From NCBI RefSeq assembly GCF_016863615.1, contig NZ_BOPF01000002.1, forward strand, positions 496,001 to 560,000: 64,000 nucleotides of DNA, written 5' to 3'. The stretch's first letter is position 1; each line of letters starts with the position of its first letter. Positions 1-9,451 of this stretch are shown here, piece after piece. A program made the position numbers and the translations under genes. Under the pieces are notes generated by a model. It was given only the letters and a program-made list of their open reading frames with translations, did not search any database and was not told where the DNA came from. Origin of the DNA: Virgisporangium aliadipatigenens (GTDB taxonomy: Bacteria > Actinomycetota > Actinomycetes > Mycobacteriales > Micromonosporaceae).

Positions 1-3000
1 AAGGTCGCCGACGTCACGGCGCCCACCGCCGGCACCGCGAGCGGGGAGCCGATCACCCTCAAGGATTCCGGCGCCGCCTCGCTGCAACCGCCGCCGCCGG
101 CGCAGGTCGAGGCGATCGGCGACGTGCTGGCCCGGATCCGCGGGGACGTGCCCCGCTACGCCCAGGATTTCACCCGCGCGGCCGCCGCCCGGCTGGACCC
201 GAGCGGTTCCGTCGCCGCGCTCGCCGACAAGGCCACCGCGCTCGCGGCCACCCAGGAGGCCGACATCGCGGCCGAACTGGACGGGGTGGCCGCGGCGGCC
301 GGCATCACCGCGGAGCAGCTCGCCGCCAAGGTGGCCGAGCAGCAGGCCCAGGCGAGCCAGCAGGCCGCCACCGCGGCGGCGGACCTGTCCACCGCTTCCT
401 CGGCCGCGCAGGCCGGGGTGAGCGCCCGCGGCGACGAGGAGTCGAAGGAGATCGCCGGTGCCAAGGCGGCGGCCGACGACTACGTGACCCGGCGCGAACT
501 GGCGGCCGACGGCACCCCCGACCCGGCGGTGATCGACGGCCTTCGGGACCGCTACCTCGGCACGGTGGAGTCGACCGCCGCCGCCGCGGTGGCCGCGCTG
601 CGGGCGGCCGGGGAGAACCGGGCGGCCGAGCTGACCCGGGCGGGCGACGGGCAGAAGGCGCAGTACCGGCAGCAGGCGCAGGCGGAGGCCGCCCGGCTGC
701 GTACCGGGGCGACCGACCCGGAGGCCGGCAAGATCGCGGGCCGGCCCGCGCTGAACTGGGGCGACGAGCAGGCCGCCGAGGTCGACGCCACGGTCGCGCG
801 GCTCAGCACCCAGGCCCGGCAGGAGGTCACCGCGCTGCAGGACGCCGTGACGGGTGTGCTGGAGACCTCCCGGAACCAGATCCGGGACTGGGCCGCCAGC
901 AAGCAGGGGCGGCAGCGCAGCTGGTGGGAGCGGCTGCTCGACTCGTTCAAGGACTGGGCCGCCGACAGCCGGGCCGACACCAAGGCGTGGGAGGCGCAGC
1001 GCAACGCCCAGACCCGCGACGCGGTGACCGCCGACTTCGACCTGCTGGTCCGGATGCGCGATCAGCTGGCCGCCGGCAACACCGCCGCGGTGACCGCGGA
1101 GCTGAGCCGGCTCACCGCCGAGCAGCGCGCGGTGGTCGCGGCGTTCCTGCAGTCCGGCGGGCAGGACCCGGTCGGCGCGGTGGCCACCGGCCTGATCACC
1201 CGGCTCAAGCAGCGGCGGGTGCCGGAGCTGACCCAGGAACTGGAGAAGCAGGCCATCGCGGACCTGGCCTGGGAGGACCTGAACGCGTTGGGCCGGGCGC
1301 AGGATCCCGCCTTCGACGCCGGTGTGCTGGTGCGCGACGTGCGCGGCTCGGTCAAGGGCGTGGGCACCGACGAGGGCCGCCTGTTCAAGGCGCTCGCCGG
1401 CCGAACGCCGATCCAGATCGCGGCGCTGCGCAAGGCGTACCAGGCGGTCTACGACCGCGACATGGACGACGACATCGACAGCGATGTCAGCGGCAGCGAA
1501 CAGGAACGCGCCGACGCCCTGCTCTCCGGCGACCCGGTGATCGCCGCAGTGGCCACGCTGAACGACGCGATGAGCGGCGCCGGCACGGACGAAGCCACGA
1601 TCATGCAGACGCTGCGGGGCAAGACGCCGGCCGAGCGCGACGCGATCGTGGCCGCGTACAAGGAGAAGTACGGCGTCGACCTGACCGAGCGGCTGGCCGG
1701 CGACCTGTCCGGCAACGAACTGGACCAGGCGAACGCGCTGCTGTCCGGCGACACCGCCCGCGCGGACGCGATCGCGCTGAACGAGGCGATGAGCGGCCTG
1801 GGCACCGACGAGGCGGCCATCCACGGCGTGTACGGCCAGATCCGCGAGGAGGTGGAGGCCGAGGCGCGGGCCAAGGGCATGTCCACGGCCGAGATCGCGG
1901 CCGAGGTGCGCCGCCGCACCGCCGCGATCGGCCAGCAGTACGGGGCGGCCTACGGCGCCAGCCTCGACGCGGACCTGGCCGACGACCTCTCCGGCGGCGA
2001 ACTGAACCTGGCCAAGGCGGAGCACGCGCACGACCTCACCGCGATGGACGCCGCGAAGATCCAGATCGAGCACGAGTCCGGGTACACCAGCGACGACGCC
2101 GTCAACGCGGTGCTGCGCAACCAGCACGCCCGGGCGAAGACCGAGGTGCTGCGCGACCTGGAGGTGCGGTTCAACGAGGATCCGGCCAACGCCCAGCTGT
2201 CCCCGGCGGAACGGGCGGCCAAGCTGGAGAAGCTGCGCGCCGACGCGGAGGCGCAGATCGGCACCCGCGCCAAGGAGAACATGGCCGCCCTGGAGGCGCG
2301 CTACGACGCGGACAACCCGATGTGGGGGCCGGGCGGCTTCCAAGCGGTGATCGAACTGGAGATGTCCGGCCACTCGTACGACGAGGCCCGGGATCTGATC
2401 AGCTCGGGCGGCAAGCTGACGGACGCCCAGGAACTCAAGTACGCGATCTTCGGCGCCGGCACCAACGAGGACACGATCCGCAAGACCCTGATGGGCAAGT
2501 CCAAGAAGGAGATCGAGGACCTGGCCCGGCAGTACAAGGAACTGACCGGCAACGATCTGCGCGACGACCTCGGCGGCGACCTCAAGGGCCGGGACTGGGC
2601 CGACGTGGATCTCATGCTCAACGGCACCAAGACGCCGGAGGAGATGCTCGCGTACCAGAAGGCCCGCACCGAGTGGGAGCTGGACGACGGCGTCGGCGTG
2701 CTCGGCGACCTGTTCGACAACGAGGAGGCCCGGGTCCTGTCGGCCACCACCGGCGAATCCGAACGGGCCTACGCCGAGTACGCCCGGCTCAAGGAGGCCT
2801 ACGGCGAGGACGACCCGCGCACGCAGGCCGCCAAGGCCCGGTTCGAACGGTGGACCGGCTACGGCGACAAGGACGTGGAGGAGCACCGCGCCGCCGTGGA
2901 CTCGGTGACCGACACGATGGCCACGGTCGCGGCGATCGGCGCGGGCATCGCGGTGACCGTCCTCAGCGGCGGCGCCGCCGCGCCGGTCATCGCCGGGCTG

Positions 3001-5130
3001 GCGGGCGCCCTGGGCACCAGCACCGTCGTGGCCACCGGCCTGGTGGCGGCCGTCGCGGCGACGGCGGCCGGCATCACCGCGCGCCAACTCGGCAAGGGCG
3101 CGGCGTACGACGCCGAGGGCATCGCGCAGGATCTCGCGCAGGGCACCGCCGAGGCACTCATCGCGGCGGCCACCGCCGGCACCGGGGCGAAACTGCTGGA
3201 AGCGCTGATGAAGTCGCCCGCGTTCGCCGCCATGAAGGAGGCCGCGGAGTCCGGCACACTGGCCAAGCTGGCCAAGGCCGGGCTGGAGAACGGCCTGGAG
3301 AGCGCGCTGTCCGGCGTGCCGTCCGGCGCGGCCGGCGCGATCCTCAGCGAGGGCACCTGGCAGAGCGGCGACCCGCTCGGCGCGATCCTCTCGGCCTCCG
3401 GCAGCAGCGCCGCCATGGGCGGGCTGACCGGCACGGTCAGCGGCGTGGTCGGCGAGGCCATCGTCGGCGCGATCCGGCGGCCGGCGGCGGACGTCGGCAC
3501 GGTGCCGACGGACTCCGGCCACGCGCCCACCGACACGGGCCACGCGCCGACCGAGGCCGGCCATGTACCGACCGAGGCCGGGCCCGTGCCGACGGATCCT
3601 GCTTCGGTGCCGGCCGACTCCGGTCCTGCGCCGGCTGATGCCGTTCCCGTGCCGGCCGACCCCGCGATAGTGCCGGCCGATCCGGCGGCGGTGCCCGCGG
3701 ATCCGACCGCTCCCGCCACGAGCGGCCCGACGACGGCGCCCGCCGGGCCGACCGGACCGGCGGCCGGGATCAAGGAGGACCCGGGCGCGTTCCTGGAACG
3801 CGGCTACTTCTCGGTGACCGAACAGCCGGGCTACGTGGTTCGGGCCGGGCCCCCCGGCGCCTACTCCGATCACGTCTTCTACAACCTCGACGAGGCGCTG
3901 GCCTACGCGCAGGCGCTGGCGCAGACCGGCGAGGCCGCGATCCGGGAGAGTTCGGCCCTGCCGTTGAACTGGCCGGGCGGGCACGCCGGCAACCCGGTGG
4001 ACGCGATCCGCGTCTTCGAGCTGCCGGCCGGCACGCCGACCGTCCAGGGCGTGGTCGGGCCGCAGGCGGAGAACGCGCCCGGCATGGCGGGCAAGACCTA
4101 CGAGGGCGGCGGCCCGCAGGTGGTGATCCCGAAGGCCGTGCGCCTCGGCCCGCCGGTGGGCGAATTCCCGGTCGTGAACCCGCCCGCGGCGACACCGGCC
4201 GCCACACCCGTGCCGGCCGCGGTCACGCCGGCATCGCCGGTGGACGCGACGGCTGGGCCGGTCGCCCCCGTGGAAACGACAGCGGCGCCGGTCGACGCGA
4301 CCGCCGGGCCGGTCACGCCTGCGGACACCACTGCCGCGCTGGTCACGCCCGTGGACGCGACCGCCGCGCCGGTATCCACCGAATCGACAACCGCCGGCCC
4401 CACACCCGCAGAGCCGGCCGCCACGGCATCCGGCGGCGGCTCGGGCGGCGGCGGCCCGACCCACACCGGCGGCGGCCCCGGCCCGACCAGCGGCGGCGGC
4501 CAGGGCGGCGGAGGTCAAAGCGGCGGCGGCCAAGGCGGCGGCCAGGGCGGCGGGAGGCAAGGCCAGCCCGGCGCCGGCCGTCCGGTCGCGTTCGTGGGCG
4601 ACGACAACGCGGTCACCGTACGGGTGAGCGGCGAGATCGGAGACGCGATCCCGCGCGCCGACGCGCCCGGGTACGAGAAGTACACCGACCCGGGCTCGGC
4701 CGTCGGCCTGCCCGACTACCAGCGCGCCCACATGTACGGCCCCGGCTTCGGCGACGAGGTGGCCGACGGCATCATGCTGGCCCACACCGAGGTCAATCAG
4801 ATGCTCCAGAACCACGGCATCGAGCGGGCGATCCGGCTCCTGCACCGGATCGCCAAGGCGGAGGGCGGCGCGGTGCTGGTGGACGTGGCGGTCACCAGCC
4901 ATCCGCGGGTCGCGGGGCAGCCGGTGCTGCTCAGGTCGGCCGGCTACCGGGTCAGCCTGCGGCTGCCGGACGGCCGTGTGGTGGTGGCGTTCGAGGCGGA
5001 CATCGGCGACATCGGGCTGCCCGGCACCCGCAGCGCGGTGAACCCGCCGATCAGCGTCACACTGCGCGACATCGGCAGCGACCGCCCCGAGGTGGCCGAC
5101 GAACTCGCCGAACTTCTGGAGCGCGATTGA
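1..5130 (+). CDS. Giant annexin-repeat, polymorphic-toxin-like protein (5' end outside window)
   Basis: The frame is open from base 1, so the true start lies upstream; about 1,709 residues are visible. The N-terminal part is Ala/Glu-rich and predicted helical or coiled coil. Four annexin-type repeats follow, each with a G-x-G-T-[DN]-E calcium-loop signature, near 1357, 1579, 1795 and 2452. Next come a hydrophobic Ala/Gly stretch (about 2920-3110) that could insert into a membrane, a Pro-rich heptapeptide repeat, a small globular domain (about 3770-4160), a second Pro/Ala/Thr linker, a Gly-rich linker (about 4430-4575) and a compact C-terminal domain (4576-5127) resembling polymorphic-toxin C-termini such as the 'type 4' group. 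Architecture and length suit a secreted or injected effector; bacterial annexin repeats often occur in such proteins. No immunity gene follows on the same strand. Annexin assignment is fairly firm; toxin activity is inference. Confidence 0.8.
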   Translation, partial: KVADVTAPTAGTASGEPITLKDSGAASLQPPPPAQVEAIGDVLARIRGDVPRYAQDFTRAAAARLDPSGSVAALADKATALAATQEADIAAELDGVAAAAGITAEQLAAKVAEQQAQASQQAATAAADLSTASSAAQAGVSARGDEESKEIAGAKAAADDYVTRRELAADGTPDPAVIDGLRDRYLGTVESTAAAAVAALRAAGENRAAELTRAGDGQKAQYRQQAQAEAARLRTGATDPEAGKIAGRPALNWGDEQAAEVDATVARLSTQARQEVTALQDAVTGVLETSRNQIRDWAASKQGRQRSWWERLLDSFKDWAADSRADTKAWEAQRNAQTRDAVTADFDLLVRMRDQLAAGNTAAVTAELSRLTAEQRAVVAAFLQSGGQDPVGAVATGLITRLKQRRVPELTQELEKQAIADLAWEDLNALGRAQDPAFDAGVLVRDVRGSVKGVGTDEGRLFKALAGRTPIQIAALRKAYQAVYDRDMDDDIDSDVSGSEQERADALLSGDPVIAAVATLNDAMSGAGTDEATIMQTLRGKTPAERDAIVAAYKEKYGVDLTERLAGDLSGNELDQANALLSGDTARADAIALNEAMSGLGTDEAAIHGVYGQIREEVEAEARAKGMSTAEIAAEVRRRTAAIGQQYGAAYGASLDADLADDLSGGELNLAKAEHAHDLTAMDAAKIQIEHESGYTSDDAVNAVLRNQHARAKTEVLRDLEVRFNEDPANAQLSPAERAAKLEKLRADAEAQIGTRAKENMAALEARYDADNPMWGPGGFQAVIELEMSGHSYDEARDLISSGGKLTDAQELKYAIFGAGTNEDTIRKTLMGKSKKEIEDLARQYKELTGNDLRDDLGGDLKGRDWADVDLMLNGTKTPEEMLAYQKARTEWELDDGVGVLGDLFDNEEARVLSATTGESERAYAEYARLKEAYGEDDPRTQAAKARFERWTGYGDKDVEEHRAAVDSVTDTMATVAAIGAGIAVTVLSGGAAAPVIAGLAGALGTSTVVATGLVAAVAATAAGITARQLGKGAAYDAEGIAQDLAQGTAEALIAAATAGTGAKLLEALMKSPAFAAMKEAAESGTLAKLAKAGLENGLESALSGVPSGAAGAILSEGTWQSGDPLGAILSASGSSAAMGGLTGTVSGVVGEAIVGAIRRPAADVGTVPTDSGHAPTDTGHAPTEAGHVPTEAGPVPTDPASVPADSGPAPADAVPVPADPAIVPADPAAVPADPTAPATSGPTTAPAGPTGPAAGIKEDPGAFLERGYFSVTEQPGYVVRAGPPGAYSDHVFYNLDEALAYAQALAQTGEAAIRESSALPLNWPGGHAGNPVDAIRVFELPAGTPTVQGVVGPQAENAPGMAGKTYEGGGPQVVIPKAVRLGPPVGEFPVVNPPAATPAATPVPAAVTPASPVDATAGPVAPVETTAAPVDATAGPVTPADTTAALVTPVDATAAPVSTESTTAGPTPAEPAATASGGGSGGGGPTHTGGGPGPTSGGGQGGGGQSGGGQGGGQGGGRQGQPGAGRPVAFVGDDNAVTVRVSGEIGDAIPRADAPGYEKYTDPGSAVGLPDYQRAHMYGPGFGDEVADGIMLAHTEVNQMLQNHGIERAIRLLHRIAKAEGGAVLVDVAVTSHPRVAGQPVLLRSAGYRVSLRLPDGRVVVAFEADIGDIGLPGTRSAVNPPISVTLRDIGSDRPEVADELAELLERD
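3502..3711 (+). repeat. Ten 21-bp tandem units encoding a Pro-rich heptapeptide
   Basis: Ten successive 21-base units encode variants of [VA]-P-[TA]-[DE]-x-x-x. Early units read VPTDSGH, APTDTGH and APTEAGH; later ones read VPADPAI and VPADPAA. Units differ at synonymous and non-synonymous sites. The repeat forms a flexible linker between the hydrophobic segment and the next globular domain of the annexin protein. Confidence 0.8.
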
Positions 5131-5133
5131 CGG

Positions 5134-5547
5134 CTATCGGTACGGGTCCAGTCCGGCGCTGCGGAACACGTTGATCGTCGAGTCGAGCCTCGATCGGAGA
5201 TCGGCGTATCCGTTGGCGTCGACGACCGCCTCCGCCTCGCGGAGGAATTCGCCCCGGTCGTTTATCAACGGATGGAACGCGAGCCCCACGAGCACTTCGG
5301 CGATCCGGCGCGGATCGTCGAGTTGTCGGCGAAATGACAGTTCGCGTATCAGTGCCGGACCGGACCGCCCGGCGTCTGCCGCATTCCACCAGGCGACCGC
5401 CTCGGCCTGCGCGCACGCCGCCGCGAGATGGGTGTTTCCGTGCTGCTCAGCGAGTTCGCCGGCCTGTTTGTAGGCTGCCGCCGCCCCTCGGTGATCGCCC
5501 GATCGTTCGCAGGCTGCGGCGAGTGTGATGAATCGTTCGGTGTCCAC
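5134..5547 (-). CDS. Small helical-repeat (TPR-like) protein
   Basis: Encodes 137 residues from a GTG start at 5547, preceded by a GGGGGA purine stretch; longer readings run back into the CHAT gene promoter and are Pro/Arg-rich, so they were not chosen. The protein is all-helical, with a pattern like one or two TPR units (a helix rich in AACERSGDHRGAAAAYKQAG, then AEQHGNTHLAAACAQAEA). It is convergent with the annexin protein (stops 3 bp apart) and divergent from the CHAT gene with only 44 bp between starts, so the two probably share a promoter region. Its position suggests a third component or regulator of the CHAT locus, which is inference. No enzymatic motif is visible. Confidence 0.7.
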   Translation of the reverse strand: MDTERFITLAAACERSGDHRGAAAAYKQAGELAEQHGNTHLAAACAQAEAVAWWNAADAGRSGPALIRELSFRRQLDDPRRIAEVLVGLAFHPLINDRGEFLREAEAVVDANGYADLRSRLDSTINVFRSAGLDPYR

Positions 5548-5591
5548 GAGAATCTCATTTCCCCCGGTTTCCGCCGGCGCATAATAACGCG

Positions 5592-8500
5592 GTGGAATCG
5601 GTGCCGCCCCCGCCGTGTCGGCGATGCGGGGCAACGGTCGCGGCGTTCGGGCCGTGCGGGCCGGTTCGGGCGCTGCCGTTGATGCACGCGCCGACACTGC
5701 GGCTGTTTCTGGCCCGCGAATTGGAGGACTCCGAGTGTCCCGGCTGCGGCCAGTTGCTCGGCATCCCGCCCAGCCTCATCGTCGGCTTCGCGCGCGGGCC
5801 GGGTCTGGCCTACGTGGGCCCGGCGATGCTCGGTACGGCTGAGCAGTTCCTGCGGCTCGCGGAGAGCTACTGCCTGATCCTCGGTGCCACGGACTCGCTC
5901 GACGACCTGCATCGCAAGGTCCGTGAACGGTTGGCACCGGCCTACGAGACGGTCCGGACCATCGCGGCCCTGCCCAGCCGAGCGGCCGTCCGGGACCTGG
6001 TCGACCTGCGTCGCGCCGAGTTCGCGACCGATGTGTTCGCCGTGGCGATCGCCGAAGGCTGTCCGGAGCGTGGGGCGCCCCTGCTCGTCGAAGCCCAGGC
6101 CCATTGGCTGTTCGGCGTCGCCGCCGATCCGGGTCTCGTTTCGTTGGAACGTTCCCTCCAAACGGCTGTCTGGGGTGACACGGTCCTGCCCGGCGTGCCC
6201 GCGCTGCTGGCCGAACGGATCGGCACGGCGACCGGCCTGAGCACGCCGCAGGCGTACGCCCTGGACGCCGCGCTGGCCACCGCCTGTGCGGCAACGGGTG
6301 ACCCCAACCCGCGCGCCGGGGAGTGGGCCGCCGCCTACGTCCGCTTCCGGCTGGACGCCTCCCCGGCGGAGCGCGACAGGTACACGCTGGCGGGTCCACG
6401 CCTGGCCGGCATCCTCGACGCCACCGCCCTGGGCGCCGCCCTCGACGGGCACGACGACGAGGCCACGATCCGCGCGGTGGCGGCCGAAGCCGGTCTGCCG
6501 GAAGCCGCCGAACCCGGACTGCGCACGCTGCGGCGGGAGAGGTACCGGCGCTCGGCGCGATCCGAGGAGCCCGCGGCCGACCTGGCGACCGCCGCACCGG
6601 CCCTGGTCCGCGACGGCGACGCCGACGGCGCACGCGCCCTGGCCGAACGGGTGCTGGCCGACGTCGACGACGCCGGGACCCGGATCGACACCCTGATCTG
6701 GCTCGGCCACGCCCTGCTCGACATGCTGCGACCCGCCGCGGCGCTGCGCGTTCTCGGCCGCACCCCGCAGGACTGGGAGGCGGCGGCCGGCACCGTCGAA
6801 CGGATCCACCTGCGGGCGCTGCGGGCGCAGGCCGCGATCGAGGCGGAGCCGGGTCCGGCCGGCGAGAAGCAGGCGTTCGACATCCTCGACAGCATTCCGG
6901 CCCTCGACCCCGAACTGCGCCACGCCGGCGACCTGATCCGCTTCACCACACAGAAGAACCACCGCACGATCAGTCCGGAACTCGCCGTCGACCTCCTGCG
7001 CCCACTCCTGGCCGACGGCACCGACCCGGACCAGCGGACGCTGTTCGACTACGCGGCCGCGCTGGTCGACTGCGGGCGCCCGGGGGAGGCCCTGACGGCG
7101 ATCGACGCCGCCTGCGCCGCCGGTGCGCCGGCCACACTGCCCCGCCAGGGACTGAACGCGCTGCGCGCCCGGGCCCTCGCGACGAGCGGGCAGCAGGCGG
7201 CGGCGTTCCACGTTCTCGACGACCTCCTCGCCGAAGAGACGATCGGTGCGCGAGCCCTGTTCGACGCCGCCGCGACGCTGATCGCCCTCAGGCGCGACGA
7301 GTGGCCGCGTCCCGTCGGCCAGCCGCTGGCCCTGCTCGGCCGGCTGAACCGGGCGGCGGAGGACGCCGTGCGCGAGGACGAACGGGCCGCCGCGATCCGG
7401 TGCTGGACGTGGATGGCGCTGACCGAGGAGGCGTTCGGGCTCGGTGAGTTCGCCGAGCACCACTGGATCCAGGTCGGCAAGCTCGCCCAACGGCACGGCT
7501 ACTTCTACGATCCCGCGGCGCTGGCCTGGCTGGCGATGCACCGGTTCGGCGGCGGTGACGACGACAACGGCAGGGCCCTGCTGTACCAACTGCCGGCGGC
7601 ACTGGCCATCCGGTTCGGGCACGTGCGTGATCTGGCCGCGAGTGTGCGGATGGCCGACCCGATCACCGAGCCGCTGGACCGCACCGCGGCGGCGCTCCTG
7701 GCGCGTTCCGAACCGCCGCTGCGCATCCTGCAGTCCGTCGCCGACCTGCGCCGCGGCCTGCTCGACCGGGCGCAGACGCTGCAGGGGCGTGGCCTGCCGC
7801 CGGAGGTTCGACGGATGCTCGGCGAGAACCTGCGTTACCCGCAACTGCCGCAGCCGCTGGTGGACTGGCGGGAGCGAATGGGTCAGCTCGGCGCGTTCGT
7901 CCTGCTCGACGACGAGCACCTGCGCCGCATCGCGCCGGCGAACGGTTCCGTGGTGGTCGTCGAGTGGGTCGACGAGGACACGGTGCTCGCCACGACCGTC
8001 ACCGGTTCGGGCGCGGTCACCACGCGCGCGCTCCGGCCGGCCCCCGCGGACCTCGGCCCGGTCGCGCTCAGGATCAGCACCCGCCTGGCGAACTGGTGGC
8101 CGACCCGCCCCGGCGACCCCCTCGACATCCCCGGCTGGGCGGACGTGACCGACTGGTACCTCGACCAGGTCGGCGACGCCGCACACGTCGTGATCATCGA
8201 ACCGCGGCACGCTCCCGGCCTGCCCTGGCACATGCTCGGGGAGTGGACCACGTCGTACGTGTCGAGCTGGGGCGTCCTGCTGGACCTCGCGAGCGCACCC
8301 GCGCGTGGCCCGATCGGAGCCCTGGGTGCCGTGGCGGTGCCGCGTGCCCACGAGGACACCGAGATCGTCACCGCGTTCGACGCCTCGATGGAGCGGTCCC
8401 GGCGCCTCGCCGACGACACCGGGCGGACGCTGTTCCGGCTGCGCGGGACGGCGGCCGACCGCGGCGCCGTCGACGCGCTGATGGCCTGCACGGATCTCGT

Positions 8501-8957
8501 GAAGCTGCTCTGCCACGGATACGTCTCGCGGACCGAACGGGACGTGTCGCTGATGCTCGCCGGCGACGGCGGGCTGCCGCTGGCGCACACCGTGGCCACC
8601 GCCAGCGAGGCCGGGCGCCGGCACCGGTTCGGCTGGCGGGACGCGCAGCATCTGGACCGCGCACCCGCGCTCGTCCTCACCGCCGCGTGCGAGGTCGGGC
8701 AGAGCCACGCCGCGCCGCACGGCGAACGGCTGGGCCTCTTCCGGGCGCTGCGGCACGCCGGCACCCGAAGCTTCGTGGCCCCCCGCTGGGAGGCGCTCGC
8801 CGATCGGGTGATACCCATCATCGACGACACGATCGCACTCGTTCTCTCCGGTGAACACTCGCTCGCCGGAGCGTTGGCCACGGCGTCCCGCCGGGCCGAG
8901 GCCCACCATCCCCGGTGGGTCGCCTGGACTCTCACTCTCGAAGGAGACTGGCGATGA
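5592..8957 (+). CDS. CHAT-domain cysteine protease with N-terminal zinc ribbon
   Basis: Encodes 1,121 residues from a GTG start. The N-terminus has paired cysteines C9/C12 and C49/C52, a zinc-ribbon pattern. The long middle (about 90-780) is alpha-helical, degenerate-TPR-like. The C-terminus is a CHAT (caspase HetF associated with TPRs) domain: the catalytic histidine is H975 in L-C-H-G-Y and the nucleophile C1033 in T-A-A-C-E-V-G, spaced as in caspase-fold proteases. CHAT proteases in bacteria are commonly signalling or effector enzymes of conflict and cell-death systems, for example those that process gasdermins or Csx30. The stop codon overlaps the ATG of a membrane protein, suggesting a protease/effector pair. 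Domain calls are strong; the substrate is unknown. Confidence 0.9.
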   Translation: MESVPPPPCRRCGATVAAFGPCGPVRALPLMHAPTLRLFLARELEDSECPGCGQLLGIPPSLIVGFARGPGLAYVGPAMLGTAEQFLRLAESYCLILGATDSLDDLHRKVRERLAPAYETVRTIAALPSRAAVRDLVDLRRAEFATDVFAVAIAEGCPERGAPLLVEAQAHWLFGVAADPGLVSLERSLQTAVWGDTVLPGVPALLAERIGTATGLSTPQAYALDAALATACAATGDPNPRAGEWAAAYVRFRLDASPAERDRYTLAGPRLAGILDATALGAALDGHDDEATIRAVAAEAGLPEAAEPGLRTLRRERYRRSARSEEPAADLATAAPALVRDGDADGARALAERVLADVDDAGTRIDTLIWLGHALLDMLRPAAALRVLGRTPQDWEAAAGTVERIHLRALRAQAAIEAEPGPAGEKQAFDILDSIPALDPELRHAGDLIRFTTQKNHRTISPELAVDLLRPLLADGTDPDQRTLFDYAAALVDCGRPGEALTAIDAACAAGAPATLPRQGLNALRARALATSGQQAAAFHVLDDLLAEETIGARALFDAAATLIALRRDEWPRPVGQPLALLGRLNRAAEDAVREDERAAAIRCWTWMALTEEAFGLGEFAEHHWIQVGKLAQRHGYFYDPAALAWLAMHRFGGGDDDNGRALLYQLPAALAIRFGHVRDLAASVRMADPITEPLDRTAAALLARSEPPLRILQSVADLRRGLLDRAQTLQGRGLPPEVRRMLGENLRYPQLPQPLVDWRERMGQLGAFVLLDDEHLRRIAPANGSVVVVEWVDEDTVLATTVTGSGAVTTRALRPAPADLGPVALRISTRLANWWPTRPGDPLDIPGWADVTDWYLDQVGDAAHVVIIEPRHAPGLPWHMLGEWTTSYVSSWGVLLDLASAPARGPIGALGAVAVPRAHEDTEIVTAFDASMERSRRLADDTGRTLFRLRGTAADRGAVDALMACTDLVKLLCHGYVSRTERDVSLMLAGDGGLPLAHTVATASEAGRRHRFGWRDAQHLDRAPALVLTAACEVGQSHAAPHGERLGLFRALRHAGTRSFVAPRWEALADRVIPIIDDTIALVLSGEHSLAGALATASRRAEAHHPRWVAWTLTLEGDWR

Positions 8958-9451
8958 CGTTCGCGCGGTTCCTCGCCGACGGCGACTACGACGGCGAGAC
9001 CGTCGTCCAGGCGTGCCGGTACCTGGTGGCGATCCAGTCCGACGACCTGCCGACCGATGAGATGCGGCGCGAACTCGCCGACGCGGACAGCGCCGTCGAC
9101 GCCCTGTCCGCGGACGCCGTCCTGCTGGAGCAGGCCGCGTTGGCGACGCTGTCGATGGCCTGGCAGGGCGACGAGGGGCCGGCCGTCGTCAAGGGCGCCT
9201 TCGACGCCGCCCGGGGCAAGCTGCCGGTGATCGAGGTGGGCATCGTCGCGACGGCCGTCATGTACGGGCTGTACCTCGTGATCACCAAGGGCGTTCGCAG
9301 CGAACGCACCGTCGTGGAGAAGCGCGCCGACGGCTCCACCGTCGAACGCCGCGCCGTCGAGTACTTCGGCCCCGCCGGCCCCCTCCGCGCGATCACCGGC
9401 ATCGTCAACCAGAACCAGGGCCCCCAGCAGCCCGGCGGCCCCGTCGTCTAA
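8954..9451 (+). CDS. Single-span membrane protein coupled to the CHAT protease
   Basis: Encodes 165 residues from ATG 8954, which overlaps the protease TGA (ATGA); AAGGAG sits 7 bases upstream. The start therefore implies translational coupling and near-equal expression. Residues 1-90 are acidic and helical. Residues about 92-112 form one clear transmembrane helix (VIEVGIVATAVMYGLYLVI), followed by a basic segment with KGVRSER and VEKRADGSTVERR and a Gln/Pro/Gly tail. No family was recognised. Tight coupling to a caspase-fold protease suggests a substrate, membrane anchor or pore-forming effector; the basic juxtamembrane region would be a plausible cleavage site. That role is inference. Confidence 0.8.
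   Translation: MTFARFLADGDYDGETVVQACRYLVAIQSDDLPTDEMRRELADADSAVDALSADAVLLEQAALATLSMAWQGDEGPAVVKGAFDAARGKLPVIEVGIVATAVMYGLYLVITKGVRSERTVVEKRADGSTVERRAVEYFGPAGPLRAITGIVNQNQGPQQPGGPVV

Noticed and set aside
924-3638. A 904-residue open frame in a second reading frame of the annexin gene
   Set aside because: It is Arg/Gly/Pro-rich shadow sequence that arises from high GC at third codon positions; the in-frame annexin repeats identify the true frame.
5349-8909. An 1,186-residue minus-strand frame across the CHAT gene
   Set aside because: It has low-complexity Arg/Gly/Val composition and no domain; the plus strand holds the zinc ribbon and CHAT catalytic residues.
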